From assembly GCA_900544065.1 (NCBI GenBank), contig UQTR01000086.1, forward strand, positions 1 to 8,553: DNA of 8,553 nucleotides, given 5' to 3'. The DNA is from an uncultured Collinsella sp. Lineage in GTDB: Bacteria; Actinomycetota; Coriobacteriia; Coriobacteriales; Coriobacteriaceae. Shown here piece by piece: positions 1 to 6,793 of the stretch; position 1 is the stretch's first letter; each line of letters opens with the position of its first letter. Position numbers and translations under genes: made by a program. A model generated the notes under the pieces. It worked only from the letters and a program-made list of their open reading frames with translations, had not been told where the DNA came from and made no database searches.

Positions 1-33
1 GGGTCAGCCCGTGGGAGGCCAGGGCGCCGCTGA
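1..33 (+). CDS. Possible C-terminal tail of an upstream gene (very uncertain)
   Basis: Frame 1 reads GSARGRPGRR and then a TGA stop at 31-33, followed 38 nt later by a clear terminator. A short Gly/Arg-rich basic tail is plausible for the end of a nucleic-acid-binding protein. In other Actinobacteria the gene before coaE is rpsA (ribosomal protein S1), so that is one candidate. Ten residues cannot identify a protein, and frames 2 and 3 are also open here, so this could equally be a 3' untranslated region or the end of an RNA gene. The evidence for a transcript ending here is the terminator, not the peptide. Confidence 0.15.
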   Translation, partial: GSARGRPGRR

Positions 34-71
34 CCGGTGGACGGCACCGAGCCGTCATCGAAACTGTAGAA

Positions 72-101
72 GGGGGAGGCCTCGCGGCCTCCCCCTTTTT
101 T
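72..101 (+). terminator. Intrinsic (Rho-independent) terminator of the upstream unit
   Basis: There is a perfect 10-bp stem, GGGGGAGGCC (72-81) with GGCCTCCCCC (86-95), closed by the tetraloop TCGC and followed directly by six T residues (96-101). This is a textbook intrinsic terminator. It separates whatever lies upstream from coaE, so coaE probably has its own promoter in the AT-richer stretch that follows. Confidence 0.93.
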
Positions 102-168
102 GCGTTATATACACGTTGTACTTTGGGACCTAGCTCCCCCGTATGCGCTCTTACTGTTTGGCTGTATT

Positions 169-199
169 TTGAGTCCTTCTTTTGTATTTGCGCGATAAT
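169..199 (+). promoter_or_regulatory. Candidate sigma-A type promoter for coaE
   Basis: After the terminator the DNA becomes clearly AT-richer. GATAAT at 194-199 matches the -10 consensus at 5 of 6 positions. TTGAGT at 169-174 matches the -35 consensus at 4 of 6, but the 19-bp spacer is longer than ideal. Transcription would start near 206, leaving a leader of about 20 nt before the ribosome binding site. The location fits, but the hexamers alone are weak evidence. Confidence 0.33.
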
Positions 200-215
200 A
201 ACTCCCATTGGCGTT

Positions 216-223
216 AGGGAGGA
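216..223 (+). promoter_or_regulatory. Ribosome binding site that fixes the coaE start
   Basis: AGGGAGGA lies 4 nt before the ATG at 228. The open frame continues upstream to a TTG at 123. That start would lack a Shine-Dalgarno sequence and would add 35 residues not expected before the P-loop of CoaE, so 228 is the preferred start. Confidence 0.8.
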
Positions 224-227
224 CTTG

Positions 228-869
228 ATGTTTACCGTTTTTGTCTTGGGCAATATTGCTTCGGGTAAGTCGACTGCCTGCCGCTATCTCGAATCTCATG
301 GCGCCATGCTTATCGATCTGGACGAGCTTGCCAAATCGCTGTATGTGCCAGGCTCCGATATCGTCAATGCCCTCGCGGAAGAATTTGGCTGGGATATTTT
401 GGACGAGGAGGGCGGCGTTCGCCGTAACATCCTCGCTTCTCGAGCTTTTGTTTCTCCTGATGCGGTCGCGAGGCTCAATAGCATTGTGCACCCCGTTCTC
501 ATTGAGCAGCTGTCACTGAGGATTCTTGATCCGGTTTGCTGCACGGTTTCGTCCCCTCGTTATCCCTTTGCGGTGGTCGAGGTTTCTGCTCCGACTGGTT
601 TTGAGGATGCATTCGGCTTGGCTGATGAAATTCTGGTCATCAGCGCCCCTTTGTCAGTTCGTCGCGAGCGTGCTATTCAGCGTGGCATGGAGCCATCTGA
701 TTTCGATGCCCGTTCTGCTTGCCAGCCTGATGAATCTGCGCTGTGCAATCTCGCTACAACGGTGATTGATAATGCCGCAGGCGATAATTCGCTCTTTGAG
801 CAGCTTGACTCATGGCTTGCATGCCATGGGTTTATAGACACTGCGAATAAGGAGGATGCCGATGCCTAA
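228..869 (+). CDS. coaE: Dephospho-CoA kinase
   Basis: CoaE phosphorylates the 3'-hydroxyl of dephospho-CoA with ATP, the last step of coenzyme A synthesis in the cytoplasm. The 213-residue product has the usual family length of about 200. Visible marks are a P-loop at residues 8-16 (GNIASGKST), an acidic IDLDEL at 29-34 in the place of the family's IDAD motif, the IVHP motif at 86-89, an Arg-rich lid segment (145-152) and ARSACQ at 161-166. The protein is divergent. The common G-L-T-G lead-in to the P-loop is shortened, and the segment that usually reads close to VPLLFE reads VEVSAPTGFED (118-126). The start is set by AGGGAGGA at 216-223. The 3' end overlaps the next gene by 8 nt, which suggests translational coupling. 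Another P-loop nucleotide kinase is possible, but overall motif order and gene context favour CoaE. Confidence 0.86.
   Translation: MFTVFVLGNIASGKSTACRYLESHGAMLIDLDELAKSLYVPGSDIVNALAEEFGWDILDEEGGVRRNILASRAFVSPDAVARLNSIVHPVLIEQLSLRILDPVCCTVSSPRYPFAVVEVSAPTGFEDAFGLADEILVISAPLSVRRERAIQRGMEPSDFDARSACQPDESALCNLATTVIDNAAGDNSLFEQLDSWLACHGFIDTANKEDADA
849..855 (+). promoter_or_regulatory. Ribosome binding site deciding the transglycosylase start
   Basis: AAGGAGG lies inside the end of coaE. An ATG at 856 touches it with no spacer, while the in-frame ATG at 862 sits 6 nt downstream, an ideal distance. The start at 862 is therefore preferred, giving a protein two residues shorter than the longest reading. 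Confidence 0.75.
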
Positions 870-1443
870 GACACGTTTCTTTGCGTGGTATCGCCTTATA
901 CCGCTGGCTGCCGTTTTTGCCTTCGGCCTTATCTCATTCGTTTACTCGTGTGCTCCTGCGGCTTTCTTTAAGCCGCTGTATCCCATTGACTACGAGGCGT
1001 ATGTAAAGCAATCTAGTATTTCGCATAATCTGGATCCGTATCTGGTGTGCGCTGTCATTAAGTCTGAATCGAATTGGGATCCCAAGGCCGAATCGAATCA
1101 GGGTGCTCAGGGATTGATGCAGCTGATGCCCGTGACTGCTCAGGATATGATCGCCAAGGGCCTTGTCGACGGTGACGAGTATTCGGTCGACAACCTTAAC
1201 GATCCGGCTACGAATATCGAGTTTGGCTGTGCGTATCTTTCGTATCTTCTAGCGTATTTTAACGGGTCGACTGACAGTGCCATTGCCGCCTATAACGCCG
1301 GTATGGGCAATGTCGACGGATGGGCGCAGCAGAACACGTCACTCCATAATGCGATTACCTTCCCTGAAACTCAGGCTTATCTGATTCGTGTCAATAATGC
1401 CTGGGTTCGCTATAAGACCCTCTATCCCGATCGGTTCGTATAG
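862..1443 (+). CDS. Membrane-anchored lytic transglycosylase (SLT/GH23 family)
   Basis: Lytic transglycosylases cleave the MurNAc-GlcNAc bond of peptidoglycan and leave a 1,6-anhydro-MurNAc end, acting outside the membrane in wall remodelling. The 193-residue product starts MPKTR, then has one hydrophobic segment (about 12-29) that would serve as signal anchor. VYSC at 27-30 resembles a lipobox, but Tyr at its second position is unusual, so lipid attachment is doubtful. The catalytic domain follows: SES at 68-70 with the likely catalytic Glu69, GAQGLMQLMP (81-90), and AAYNAG (142-147) followed by GNVDGW. These are the standard SLT motifs in the standard order. It is a small, single-domain enzyme without LysM or other wall-binding repeats. 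It overlaps coaE by 8 nt (862-869) and lies 51 nt before uvrB, so the three genes probably share a transcript. The substrate is inferred from the family. Confidence 0.9.
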   Translation: MPKTRFFAWYRLIPLAAVFAFGLISFVYSCAPAAFFKPLYPIDYEAYVKQSSISHNLDPYLVCAVIKSESNWDPKAESNQGAQGLMQLMPVTAQDMIAKGLVDGDEYSVDNLNDPATNIEFGCAYLSYLLAYFNGSTDSAIAAYNAGMGNVDGWAQQNTSLHNAITFPETQAYLIRVNNAWVRYKTLYPDRFV

Positions 1444-1463
1444 GACTATGCCTGCCGCCTGCG

Positions 1464-1469
1464 TATACT
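1464..1469 (+). promoter_or_regulatory. Possible -10 element of an internal uvrB promoter
   Basis: TATACT matches the -10 consensus at 5 of 6 positions and sits 25 nt before the uvrB start codon. No good -35 element lies at the correct distance, because the hexamer at 1441-1446 is TAGGAC. I found no LexA-box match in the 1400-1494 interval. uvrB may simply be read from the coaE transcript. Confidence 0.22.
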
Positions 1470-1494
1470 GCAGATATATGAGTTAGGAGTATCC

Positions 1495-3735
1495 ATGGCG
1501 GAATTTGAAGTTGAGCGTGTTGGAGGAGAGCTCAAACGTTTTGGCGTTGAGGGCTCTGAGGTGCCATTTAAGGTTGTATCTCCTTATGAGCCTGCAGGTT
1601 CTCAGCCTAAGGCCATTGAGTCGCTTGTGCAGGGTGTGAGGGACGGAGATCGCTATCAGGTTTTGCTGGGCGTGACTGGTTCGGGCAAGACCTTCACGAT
1701 GGCTAAGACTATTGAGGCCCTGGGGAAGCCGACGCTGGTCATGGCTCCCAATAAAACGCTCGCCGCTCAGCTTGCGAGCGAGCTCAAAGAGTTCTTTCCC
1801 AACAACGCTGTGGTCTACTTTGTCTCGTACTACGACTACTATCAGCCCGAGGCGTATGTGCCGCAAAGCGATACTTATATCGAGAAAGACTCCTCGATTA
1901 ACGAAGAGGTCGAGATGCTGCGCCATCAGGCGACCGCGTCACTGCTCTCTCGACGCGATGTGATCGTTGTCGCATCGGTCTCGTGTATCTATGGCATTGG
2001 CTCTCCTGAGGACTATGCGGGTCTGGCTCCAAACGTCGACAAGAAGGTGCCGCTCGAGCGCGATGACTTTATCCATGCACTTATCGACATCCAATATGAT
2101 CGCAATGACTATGACCTGGCACGCGGCACGTTCCGCGTGCGCGGCGATGTTGTCGACGTGTATCCGCCTTATGCCGAGCATCCGTTGCGGTTTGAGTTCT
2201 TTGGCGACGAGGTCGAGCTGATTGCCGAGATCGATGAGGTCACCGGAGAGATGCTTCGTGAGTACGAGGCCGTCCCCGTATGGCCGGCATCGCACTACGT
2301 GACCGAGAAGCCGAAGGTCAAGGCGGCTCTGAAATCGATCAGCGAAGAGTGCGAGAAGCGCGTGGCGGAGCTCAAGGCGACCGACAAGTTGCTCGAGGCG
2401 CAGCGTCTGCAGCAGCGCACCGATTATGATCTTGAGATGCTCGAGACGATGGGCTTTTGCAACGGCATCGAGAACTACTCGCGTCATCTGGACGGTCGCA
2501 AGCCGGGTGAGCCGCCGTTTACCCTGATCGATTACTTTCCTAAGGACATGCTCTGTATCATCGACGAGAGCCATGTGACGGTGCCGCAGATCCGCGGCAT
2601 GCATGAAGGCGACCGCTCGCGTAAGGTAACGCTGGTGGAACACGGTTTTCGTCTGCCCTCGGCACTCGATAATCGCCCGCTTCGTTTCGATGAGTTTGAG
2701 GCAAGGATACCCCAGTTTATCTATGTTTCGGCCACGCCGGGCGACTACGAGCTGCGGGTGAGCCAAAACGACGTGGAGCAGATTATTCGTCCGACCGGTC
2801 TGCTCGACCCCAAGATCGATGTGCGTCCGGTTCGTGGGCAGATTGACGATCTTGAGGACGAGATTCGCGAGCGCGTTGCCCGCAAGGAGCGCGTGCTGGT
2901 GACCACGCTCACCAAGCGCATGGCCGAGGACCTGACCGACCATCTGCTTGATGCCGGCATTAAGGTCAATTACATGCACTCCGATACAGCGACGATGGAC
3001 CGTGTCGAGATCCTGCGAACGCTGCGCGAGGGCAAGATCGATGTTCTCGTTGGCATCAACCTGCTTCGCGAGGGCCTAGACCTTCCCGAGGTCTCACTGG
3101 TGGCAATTCTCGATGCCGATAAGGAAGGCTTCTTGCGCAACCGCCGTTCGCTGATTCAGACGATTGGCCGCGCGGCCCGTAACGCCGATGGCGAAGTCAT
3201 CATGTATGCGGACGTTGTGACCGATTCGATGAAAGAGGCCATCGAGGAGACGCAGCGCCGTCGCGAGATTCAGATGGCATATAACGAAGAACATGGCATT
3301 GTGCCCAAGACAGTGCGCAAGGCCATCAACGACATCTCAAGTTTTATTGCCGAGGCCGAAAAAACCGTGGGTTCCAAGGGGCGCTCGAAGGGCGACTCTC
3401 TTGGCCATGGCGCATTCTATACGCCCGATGAGTCGGGCGAGGGCGGTGTGCCGGAAACGGTGGCGCCCGAGCAGACACTTGCGGAGCAGTTGGAAGAACT
3501 GCCGCATGACGAGCTTGTGCGGATCGTCGAAACCATGGAAGAGGATATGCGTAACGCTTCTGCCGCCATGGACTTTGAGGAGGCGGCACGCCTGCGCGAT
3601 GCTGTCGTTCAGATTCGGGCGATGCTCGAGGGTGCGTCTGAGGACGAGACGATCGAGCGCTTACGCTCACAGGCCCGCAAGGGTTCCACGTTCGCATCGG
3701 GCAGAAAACGCCAGGGTGCACGGTTTAAGAAATAG
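1495..3735 (+). CDS. uvrB: Excinuclease ABC subunit B (UvrB helicase)
   Basis: UvrB takes over damaged DNA from UvrA, verifies the lesion with its beta-hairpin and recruits the UvrC nuclease. The 746-residue product contains Walker A GVTGSGKT (59-66), the aromatic-rich beta-hairpin starting YYDYYQPEAYVPQ (112-124), the DESH Walker B motif (357-360), motif VI QTIGRAARN (555-563) and a C-terminal UVR domain (about 680-715) that contacts UvrA and UvrC. It is longer than typical UvrB (E. coli 673 residues). About 20 extra residues precede the conserved FK..SPYEPAGSQP block, the linker before the UVR domain is expanded and Gly/Ser/Glu-rich (about 623-665), and a basic tail ends in ARFKK. ATG 1495 is chosen because AGGAG lies at 1485-1489, 5 nt upstream. 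A GTG at 1561 would give a conventional N-terminus but has a poorer binding site. It is followed immediately by a terminator. Confidence 0.98.
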   Translation: MAEFEVERVGGELKRFGVEGSEVPFKVVSPYEPAGSQPKAIESLVQGVRDGDRYQVLLGVTGSGKTFTMAKTIEALGKPTLVMAPNKTLAAQLASELKEFFPNNAVVYFVSYYDYYQPEAYVPQSDTYIEKDSSINEEVEMLRHQATASLLSRRDVIVVASVSCIYGIGSPEDYAGLAPNVDKKVPLERDDFIHALIDIQYDRNDYDLARGTFRVRGDVVDVYPPYAEHPLRFEFFGDEVELIAEIDEVTGEMLREYEAVPVWPASHYVTEKPKVKAALKSISEECEKRVAELKATDKLLEAQRLQQRTDYDLEMLETMGFCNGIENYSRHLDGRKPGEPPFTLIDYFPKDMLCIIDESHVTVPQIRGMHEGDRSRKVTLVEHGFRLPSALDNRPLRFDEFEARIPQFIYVSATPGDYELRVSQNDVEQIIRPTGLLDPKIDVRPVRGQIDDLEDEIRERVARKERVLVTTLTKRMAEDLTDHLLDAGIKVNYMHSDTATMDRVEILRTLREGKIDVLVGINLLREGLDLPEVSLVAILDADKEGFLRNRRSLIQTIGRAARNADGEVIMYADVVTDSMKEAIEETQRRREIQMAYNEEHGIVPKTVRKAINDISSFIAEAEKTVGSKGRSKGDSLGHGAFYTPDESGEGGVPETVAPEQTLAEQLEELPHDELVRIVETMEEDMRNASAAMDFEEAARLRDAVVQIRAMLEGASEDETIERLRSQARKGSTFASGRKRQGARFKK

Positions 3736-3740
3736 CGAAC

Positions 3741-3781
3741 AGGCCCCGAGTTCCCTGTGGAGCTCGGGGCCTATGTCTTTT
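3741..3781 (+). terminator. Intrinsic terminator after uvrB, in a convergent gap
   Basis: AGGCCCCGAG (3741-3750) pairs perfectly with CTCGGGGCCT (3763-3772). The stem can be extended inward by a T.G wobble and three more pairs to a CTGT loop. The tail is ATGTCTTTT, so the T run is short and offset. It begins 5 nt after the uvrB stop. The minus-strand flavoprotein gene ends at 3801, so the same hairpin lies 28 nt beyond its stop and might also serve it. On that strand the bases after the stem are not a real T run, so any bidirectional function is weaker. Confidence 0.78.
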
Positions 3782-3800
3782 GCGCGCTGGAATTTGTGCG

Positions 3801-5441
3801 TTAGAGGTCTGCGATCAGGGCTTCAGCACAACGGATGCCGTCGGTGGCCGCGCTCATGATGCCGCCGGCATATCCAGCTCCCTCACCACAAGGGTAGAGG
3901 CCCGGGGTCGACACGGCATGGCACGTTCGGTCTCGGGTGACAGTGACCGGTGAGCTCGAACGAGTCTCCACGCCGGTAAGAACGGCATCGGGACGGTCGT
4001 AGCCTCGTAGCTTTTTTCCGAGTAGGGGAAGTCCCAGGCGGAGCGACTCGACGATATGCTGCGGTAGGGCTTCGTCAATTGCCGTCCAGGTCACACCGAG
4101 CGGATAGGTGGGCTTTACCTTTCCGGGCGCCTTGCTGGCGCGTCCTGCGAGGAAATCTCCGACGAGTTGTGCCGGTGCGTTCCAGTTGGAACCGCCCAGG
4201 CGATAGGCGGCCGCCTCGCAGGCACGCTGGAGCTCGATGCCGGCGAGCGGGTCATCGTTGGGAAGGTCCTCAGGCGTGACGTTAACGAGCAGGGCGGCAT
4301 TTGCGTTGCGTCCGTCGCGGGCATTGAGACTGGCCCCGTTGACGCACAGATGGCACGGTTCTGAAGAGGCGGCAACAACCTGTCCGCCGGGGCACATGCA
4401 AAACGAGAACACGCTGCGGCCGTTGGGAAGATGGGCAACAAGTTTGTAGGGGGCCGCCCCGAGCGCTGGATGTCCCGCCGAGGCTCCATATTGGGCTCTG
4501 TCGATGTCGCGTTGCGGATGCTCGATGCGAACGCCCATGGCAAAGGTCTTTTGTGCGAGGGCCACGTTGTGGTCCTTAAGGAGCTCAAAAATATCGCGAG
4601 CAGAATGCCCGCAGGCGAGGATGAGGTGCTTTGTCTCGATTGACTCGTAAGCGGCGTCTTGGGACGATTGGACATCAATGCCGGTGATGGCGCCAGACAC
4701 GTCGATGCGAATGTCGACGAGCTTCGTTCGATAACGGACGACACCTCCGAGCTGCTCGATGCGCTGGGATATAGCGGTGACAACCGTGGGAAGGATGTCG
4801 GAGCCAATGTGCGGCTTGGCATCCCACAGAATATCGCGGGGCGCACCCGCCTCGACGAAGGTTTCGAGGATAAGGCGATGGGCGGGATTTTTTGTTCCCG
4901 TATTGAGCTTGCCGTCCGAGAAGGTCCCCGCGCCGCCCAGACCAAACTGAATATTGCTCTCGGGGTCGAGGATGCGCTCCTTTAGAAAGAGGTCGATCGC
5001 CTGCGAGCGGCGAAATGCCGGGTCGCCGCGCTCGATAAGCAAGGGCTTAAGACCTGCTTCGGCGAGCGTGAGCGCAGCGAAAAGGCCGGCGCATCCGGCG
5101 CCGACAACGACAGGGCGTTCTTGAGGTGCGTTGGAGACGGGGGAGGGGAATGAAGGCTCATCGTCTTCTATCGCGCGTACGCGCGAGCGGTCACGCTCGG
5201 CAACGCTGTCGACCGCTTCTCGCTCGAGGTGGGGACTAGTCAGCTCAACACGAAAGCTCAGGATAAAATGGACGTCTCGTTTTTTGCGAGCGTCGATTGA
5301 CTTGCGGTGGAGCTCGATGGACTTGATCTCGGAGTCCTTGCAACGTAGGACGCGCTTGGTGACTCGCTTGCCAACAATGAGGCAGGCATTTTCATCGCCG
5401 GCTTCATCGAGCGACGCGTTGACTTGGGTGATTTCGATCAT
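3801..5441 (-). CDS. FAD-dependent dehydrogenase, COG2509 type
   Basis: The product is a cytoplasmic flavoprotein of 546 residues whose substrate is unknown. An N-terminal region of about 100 residues includes the family-typical KSIDARKKRDVHF (47-59). It precedes a Rossmann FAD site, VVVGAGCAGL (111-120), with the strand-end ERG (137-139) expected to hold the FAD ribose. SNIQFG and GGAGTFSDGKLNTG (162-182) are the hallmark of this uncharacterised dehydrogenase group. The C-terminus has the second FAD contact, GLYPCGEGAGYAGGI. The start at 5441 is chosen because AAGGAG lies 6 nt upstream (5453-5448). The open frame runs on to 5564, but that extension would cross a terminator-like hairpin. It is third in a minus-strand group after mrp and an HI0933-like flavoprotein, with an 80-nt gap before it. 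No transmembrane segment or signal peptide is visible. The family call is firm; the reaction is not known. Confidence 0.93.
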   Translation of the reverse strand: MIEITQVNASLDEAGDENACLIVGKRVTKRVLRCKDSEIKSIELHRKSIDARKKRDVHFILSFRVELTSPHLEREAVDSVAERDRSRVRAIEDDEPSFPSPVSNAPQERPVVVGAGCAGLFAALTLAEAGLKPLLIERGDPAFRRSQAIDLFLKERILDPESNIQFGLGGAGTFSDGKLNTGTKNPAHRLILETFVEAGAPRDILWDAKPHIGSDILPTVVTAISQRIEQLGGVVRYRTKLVDIRIDVSGAITGIDVQSSQDAAYESIETKHLILACGHSARDIFELLKDHNVALAQKTFAMGVRIEHPQRDIDRAQYGASAGHPALGAAPYKLVAHLPNGRSVFSFCMCPGGQVVAASSEPCHLCVNGASLNARDGRNANAALLVNVTPEDLPNDDPLAGIELQRACEAAAYRLGGSNWNAPAQLVGDFLAGRASKAPGKVKPTYPLGVTWTAIDEALPQHIVESLRLGLPLLGKKLRGYDRPDAVLTGVETRSSSPVTVTRDRTCHAVSTPGLYPCGEGAGYAGGIMSAATDGIRCAEALIADL

Positions 5442-5455
5442 CGAGGTCTCCTTAG

Positions 5456-5491
5456 AGGCAAGAAAGAGGCCGTCCGGTATTCCAGACGGCC
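5456..5491 (-). terminator. Terminator-like hairpin between the two flavoprotein genes
   Basis: On the minus strand GGCCGTCTGG (5491-5482) pairs with CCGGACGGCC (5477-5468) through one T.G wobble, with loop AATA. The tail TCTTTCTTG is T-rich but interrupted. It starts 30 nt after the stop of the upstream gene, so it may end or reduce transcription from the mrp promoter. It also lies in the leader of the downstream gene, ahead of its ribosome binding site, so it could act as an attenuator or as a 3'-end stabiliser instead. Confidence 0.65.
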
Positions 5492-5505
5492 CGAATGCGT
5501 TTTTG

Positions 5506-5511
5506 ATTATA
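5506..5511 (-). promoter_or_regulatory. Perfect TATAAT box upstream of the COG2509-type gene
   Basis: The minus strand reads TATAAT from 5511 to 5506, a 6 of 6 match to the -10 consensus, inside an AT-rich patch just after the stop codon of the preceding gene. I see no convincing -35 hexamer 16-18 bp upstream and no TG extension. If it is used, transcription starts near 5499 and the hairpin at 5468-5491 becomes part of the 5' leader. Confidence 0.38.
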
Positions 5512-5521
5512 GACTGCGCGG

Positions 5522-6793
5522 CTACAGGCTGCTTGCAGCGCGAATGCCCGAGAGCCAGGCCCACGCAAGGTTAAAGCCTCCGCAATCGGCGTCGATGTCG
5601 AGCGCTTCGCCGCAGACGTAAAGCGGGGCGTCGACAACGCTGCACGCGCGTAGACTGGGTGTTGAGATGCTCTCGACAGATACGCCACCACGCGTGACCT
5701 GCGCCGAGCGCTCCTCGGCTGTTCCCTCGACGAGCAACTTAAAGTGCTTGAGGATCGAGACCAGGTGGATGACATCGTTGGAGCCTGGATGGCACTGCTC
5801 GAACGCCGTGCAGACGACGCGGGAGAGTTGCGGGGCGAGCATGCCGTCGAGCCAACGGGGATCGCGGGGCGAAAAGCCGCCGAGCAGCTCAACGCGTCGG
5901 TTGAGCATATCGAGCAGCTTGTCTTTGGAGAGGTCGGGGAAAACGTCGAGCAGGATCGTATCGCCGCGCTGGATACGACGGGAGAGGTTGAAGACAGCGA
6001 CGCCCGAGATGCCGAAGGCTCGAAACAGGACTTCACCGTCTTCGTGCCAGAGCTCATTATGATTGCGGGCGAGCGTCAAGCGGGCGCGGACGCGCAGGCC
6101 ATCCAACGTCTTGAGTGCCGCCCGATCGCCGACGACCGTTGCCGATACGGGGCAGAGGATGGGGCGCAGCGAAGTGAGGGGGAGGCGAAACGTATCGGCG
6201 ATACCGGTGGGGTTGCCACCCGTGGCGATAATTACGGCATGTGCCTCCAGGGCCTCGTTCTTGCGAGGGACATCGGCGAGCGCTTTCCGAAGCGAGCGGA
6301 GCTCCGATTTTCGGTCGTCGTGCTTTTTTGCCTTGAGTGCCCGCGCTGGACGGTCTATTTGGAGTGTCCAGCCTTCGGAAGCTTTGTGCGCCGAGGCAAC
6401 GTTGGCTCCGCAGATTAAGGTGATACCTAGGCGGTCGCAAACGTTGAGAAGCGCGTCGCGCACCGATTCGGCGCGAAGGGAGCGCGGGTACAGCCGGCCT
6501 TCCTCGGAGGTTGTCATGATGCCCAGCGAGGAGAAGAAACCCATAAGCTCTTGTTCGGGCTGGGGGCCCATAACGGATTCGACGAATGCGGGGTGGTTAT
6601 ACCGCTGTGGATCAATCGATTCGTTGGAGAGGTTGCAGCGGCCGTTGCCGGTCGCAAGGAGCTTAAGGCCGCAGGCGACATCGCGCTCAACGATGCAGAC
6701 GCTTTTGCCAGCGCGTGCGGCCGTAATGGCGGCGGCGAGGCCTGAAGCCCCGCCGCCGATTACCAAGACGTCATAGAGGGCGCTCGTGTTCAC
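5522..6793 (-). CDS. HI0933/YhiN-family flavoprotein (aminoacetone oxidase-like)
   Basis: This is a predicted cytoplasmic FAD enzyme of 423 residues. The family is often annotated as NAD(P)/FAD-dependent oxidoreductase or aminoacetone oxidase-like, and its real substrate is mostly unknown. Visible motifs are the Rossmann loop VIGGGASGLAAA (11-22), the signature TGNGRCNLSN (48-57), IIATGGNPTG (188-197), FGISG (260-264) and the C-terminal FAD contact GEALDIDADCGGFNLAWAW (395-413). A strongly charged stretch at about 148-182, just before the strand leading to ATGG, looks like an insertion. Translation begins with GTG on the base after the TAA of mrp (TAAGTG), so reinitiation or coupling is likely. 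A weak GAGG lies 5 nt upstream. No in-frame ATG precedes the Rossmann motif, which supports GTG. It is followed by a hairpin at 5468-5491. Confidence 0.92.
   Translation of the reverse strand: MNTSALYDVLVIGGGASGLAAAITAARAGKSVCIVERDVACGLKLLATGNGRCNLSNESIDPQRYNHPAFVESVMGPQPEQELMGFFSSLGIMTTSEEGRLYPRSLRAESVRDALLNVCDRLGITLICGANVASAHKASEGWTLQIDRPARALKAKKHDDRKSELRSLRKALADVPRKNEALEAHAVIIATGGNPTGIADTFRLPLTSLRPILCPVSATVVGDRAALKTLDGLRVRARLTLARNHNELWHEDGEVLFRAFGISGVAVFNLSRRIQRGDTILLDVFPDLSKDKLLDMLNRRVELLGGFSPRDPRWLDGMLAPQLSRVVCTAFEQCHPGSNDVIHLVSILKHFKLLVEGTAEERSAQVTRGGVSVESISTPSLRACSVVDAPLYVCGEALDIDADCGGFNLAWAWLSGIRAASSL

Noticed and set aside
125..138. Imperfect palindrome GGGACCTAGCTCCC centred on a CTAG, upstream of coaE.
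   Set aside because: It has a single internal mismatch and could be an operator, but it lies about 55 bp before the candidate -10 box, has no second copy in the window and matches no regulator site I know.
123..227. N-terminal extension of CoaE from a TTG at 123.
   Set aside because: There is no ribosome binding site before 123, the candidate promoter would lie inside the extension, and CoaE proteins start close to their P-loop. ATG 228 has a strong binding site.
1939..2979. Long antisense open frame (346 codons) inside uvrB.
   Set aside because: It mirrors the codon periodicity of uvrB, has no recognisable motif, and UvrB is unmistakable on the other strand.
5442..5564. Upstream extension of the COG2509-type protein to 5564.
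   Set aside because: It would overlap the end of the preceding gene and run through a stable hairpin, and the ATG at 5441 has a well-placed AAGGAG.
5744..6418. Plus-strand open frame (224 codons) opposite the HI0933-like gene.
   Set aside because: The minus-strand flavoprotein has all its family motifs here; the plus-strand frame has none and is a GC-rich shadow.
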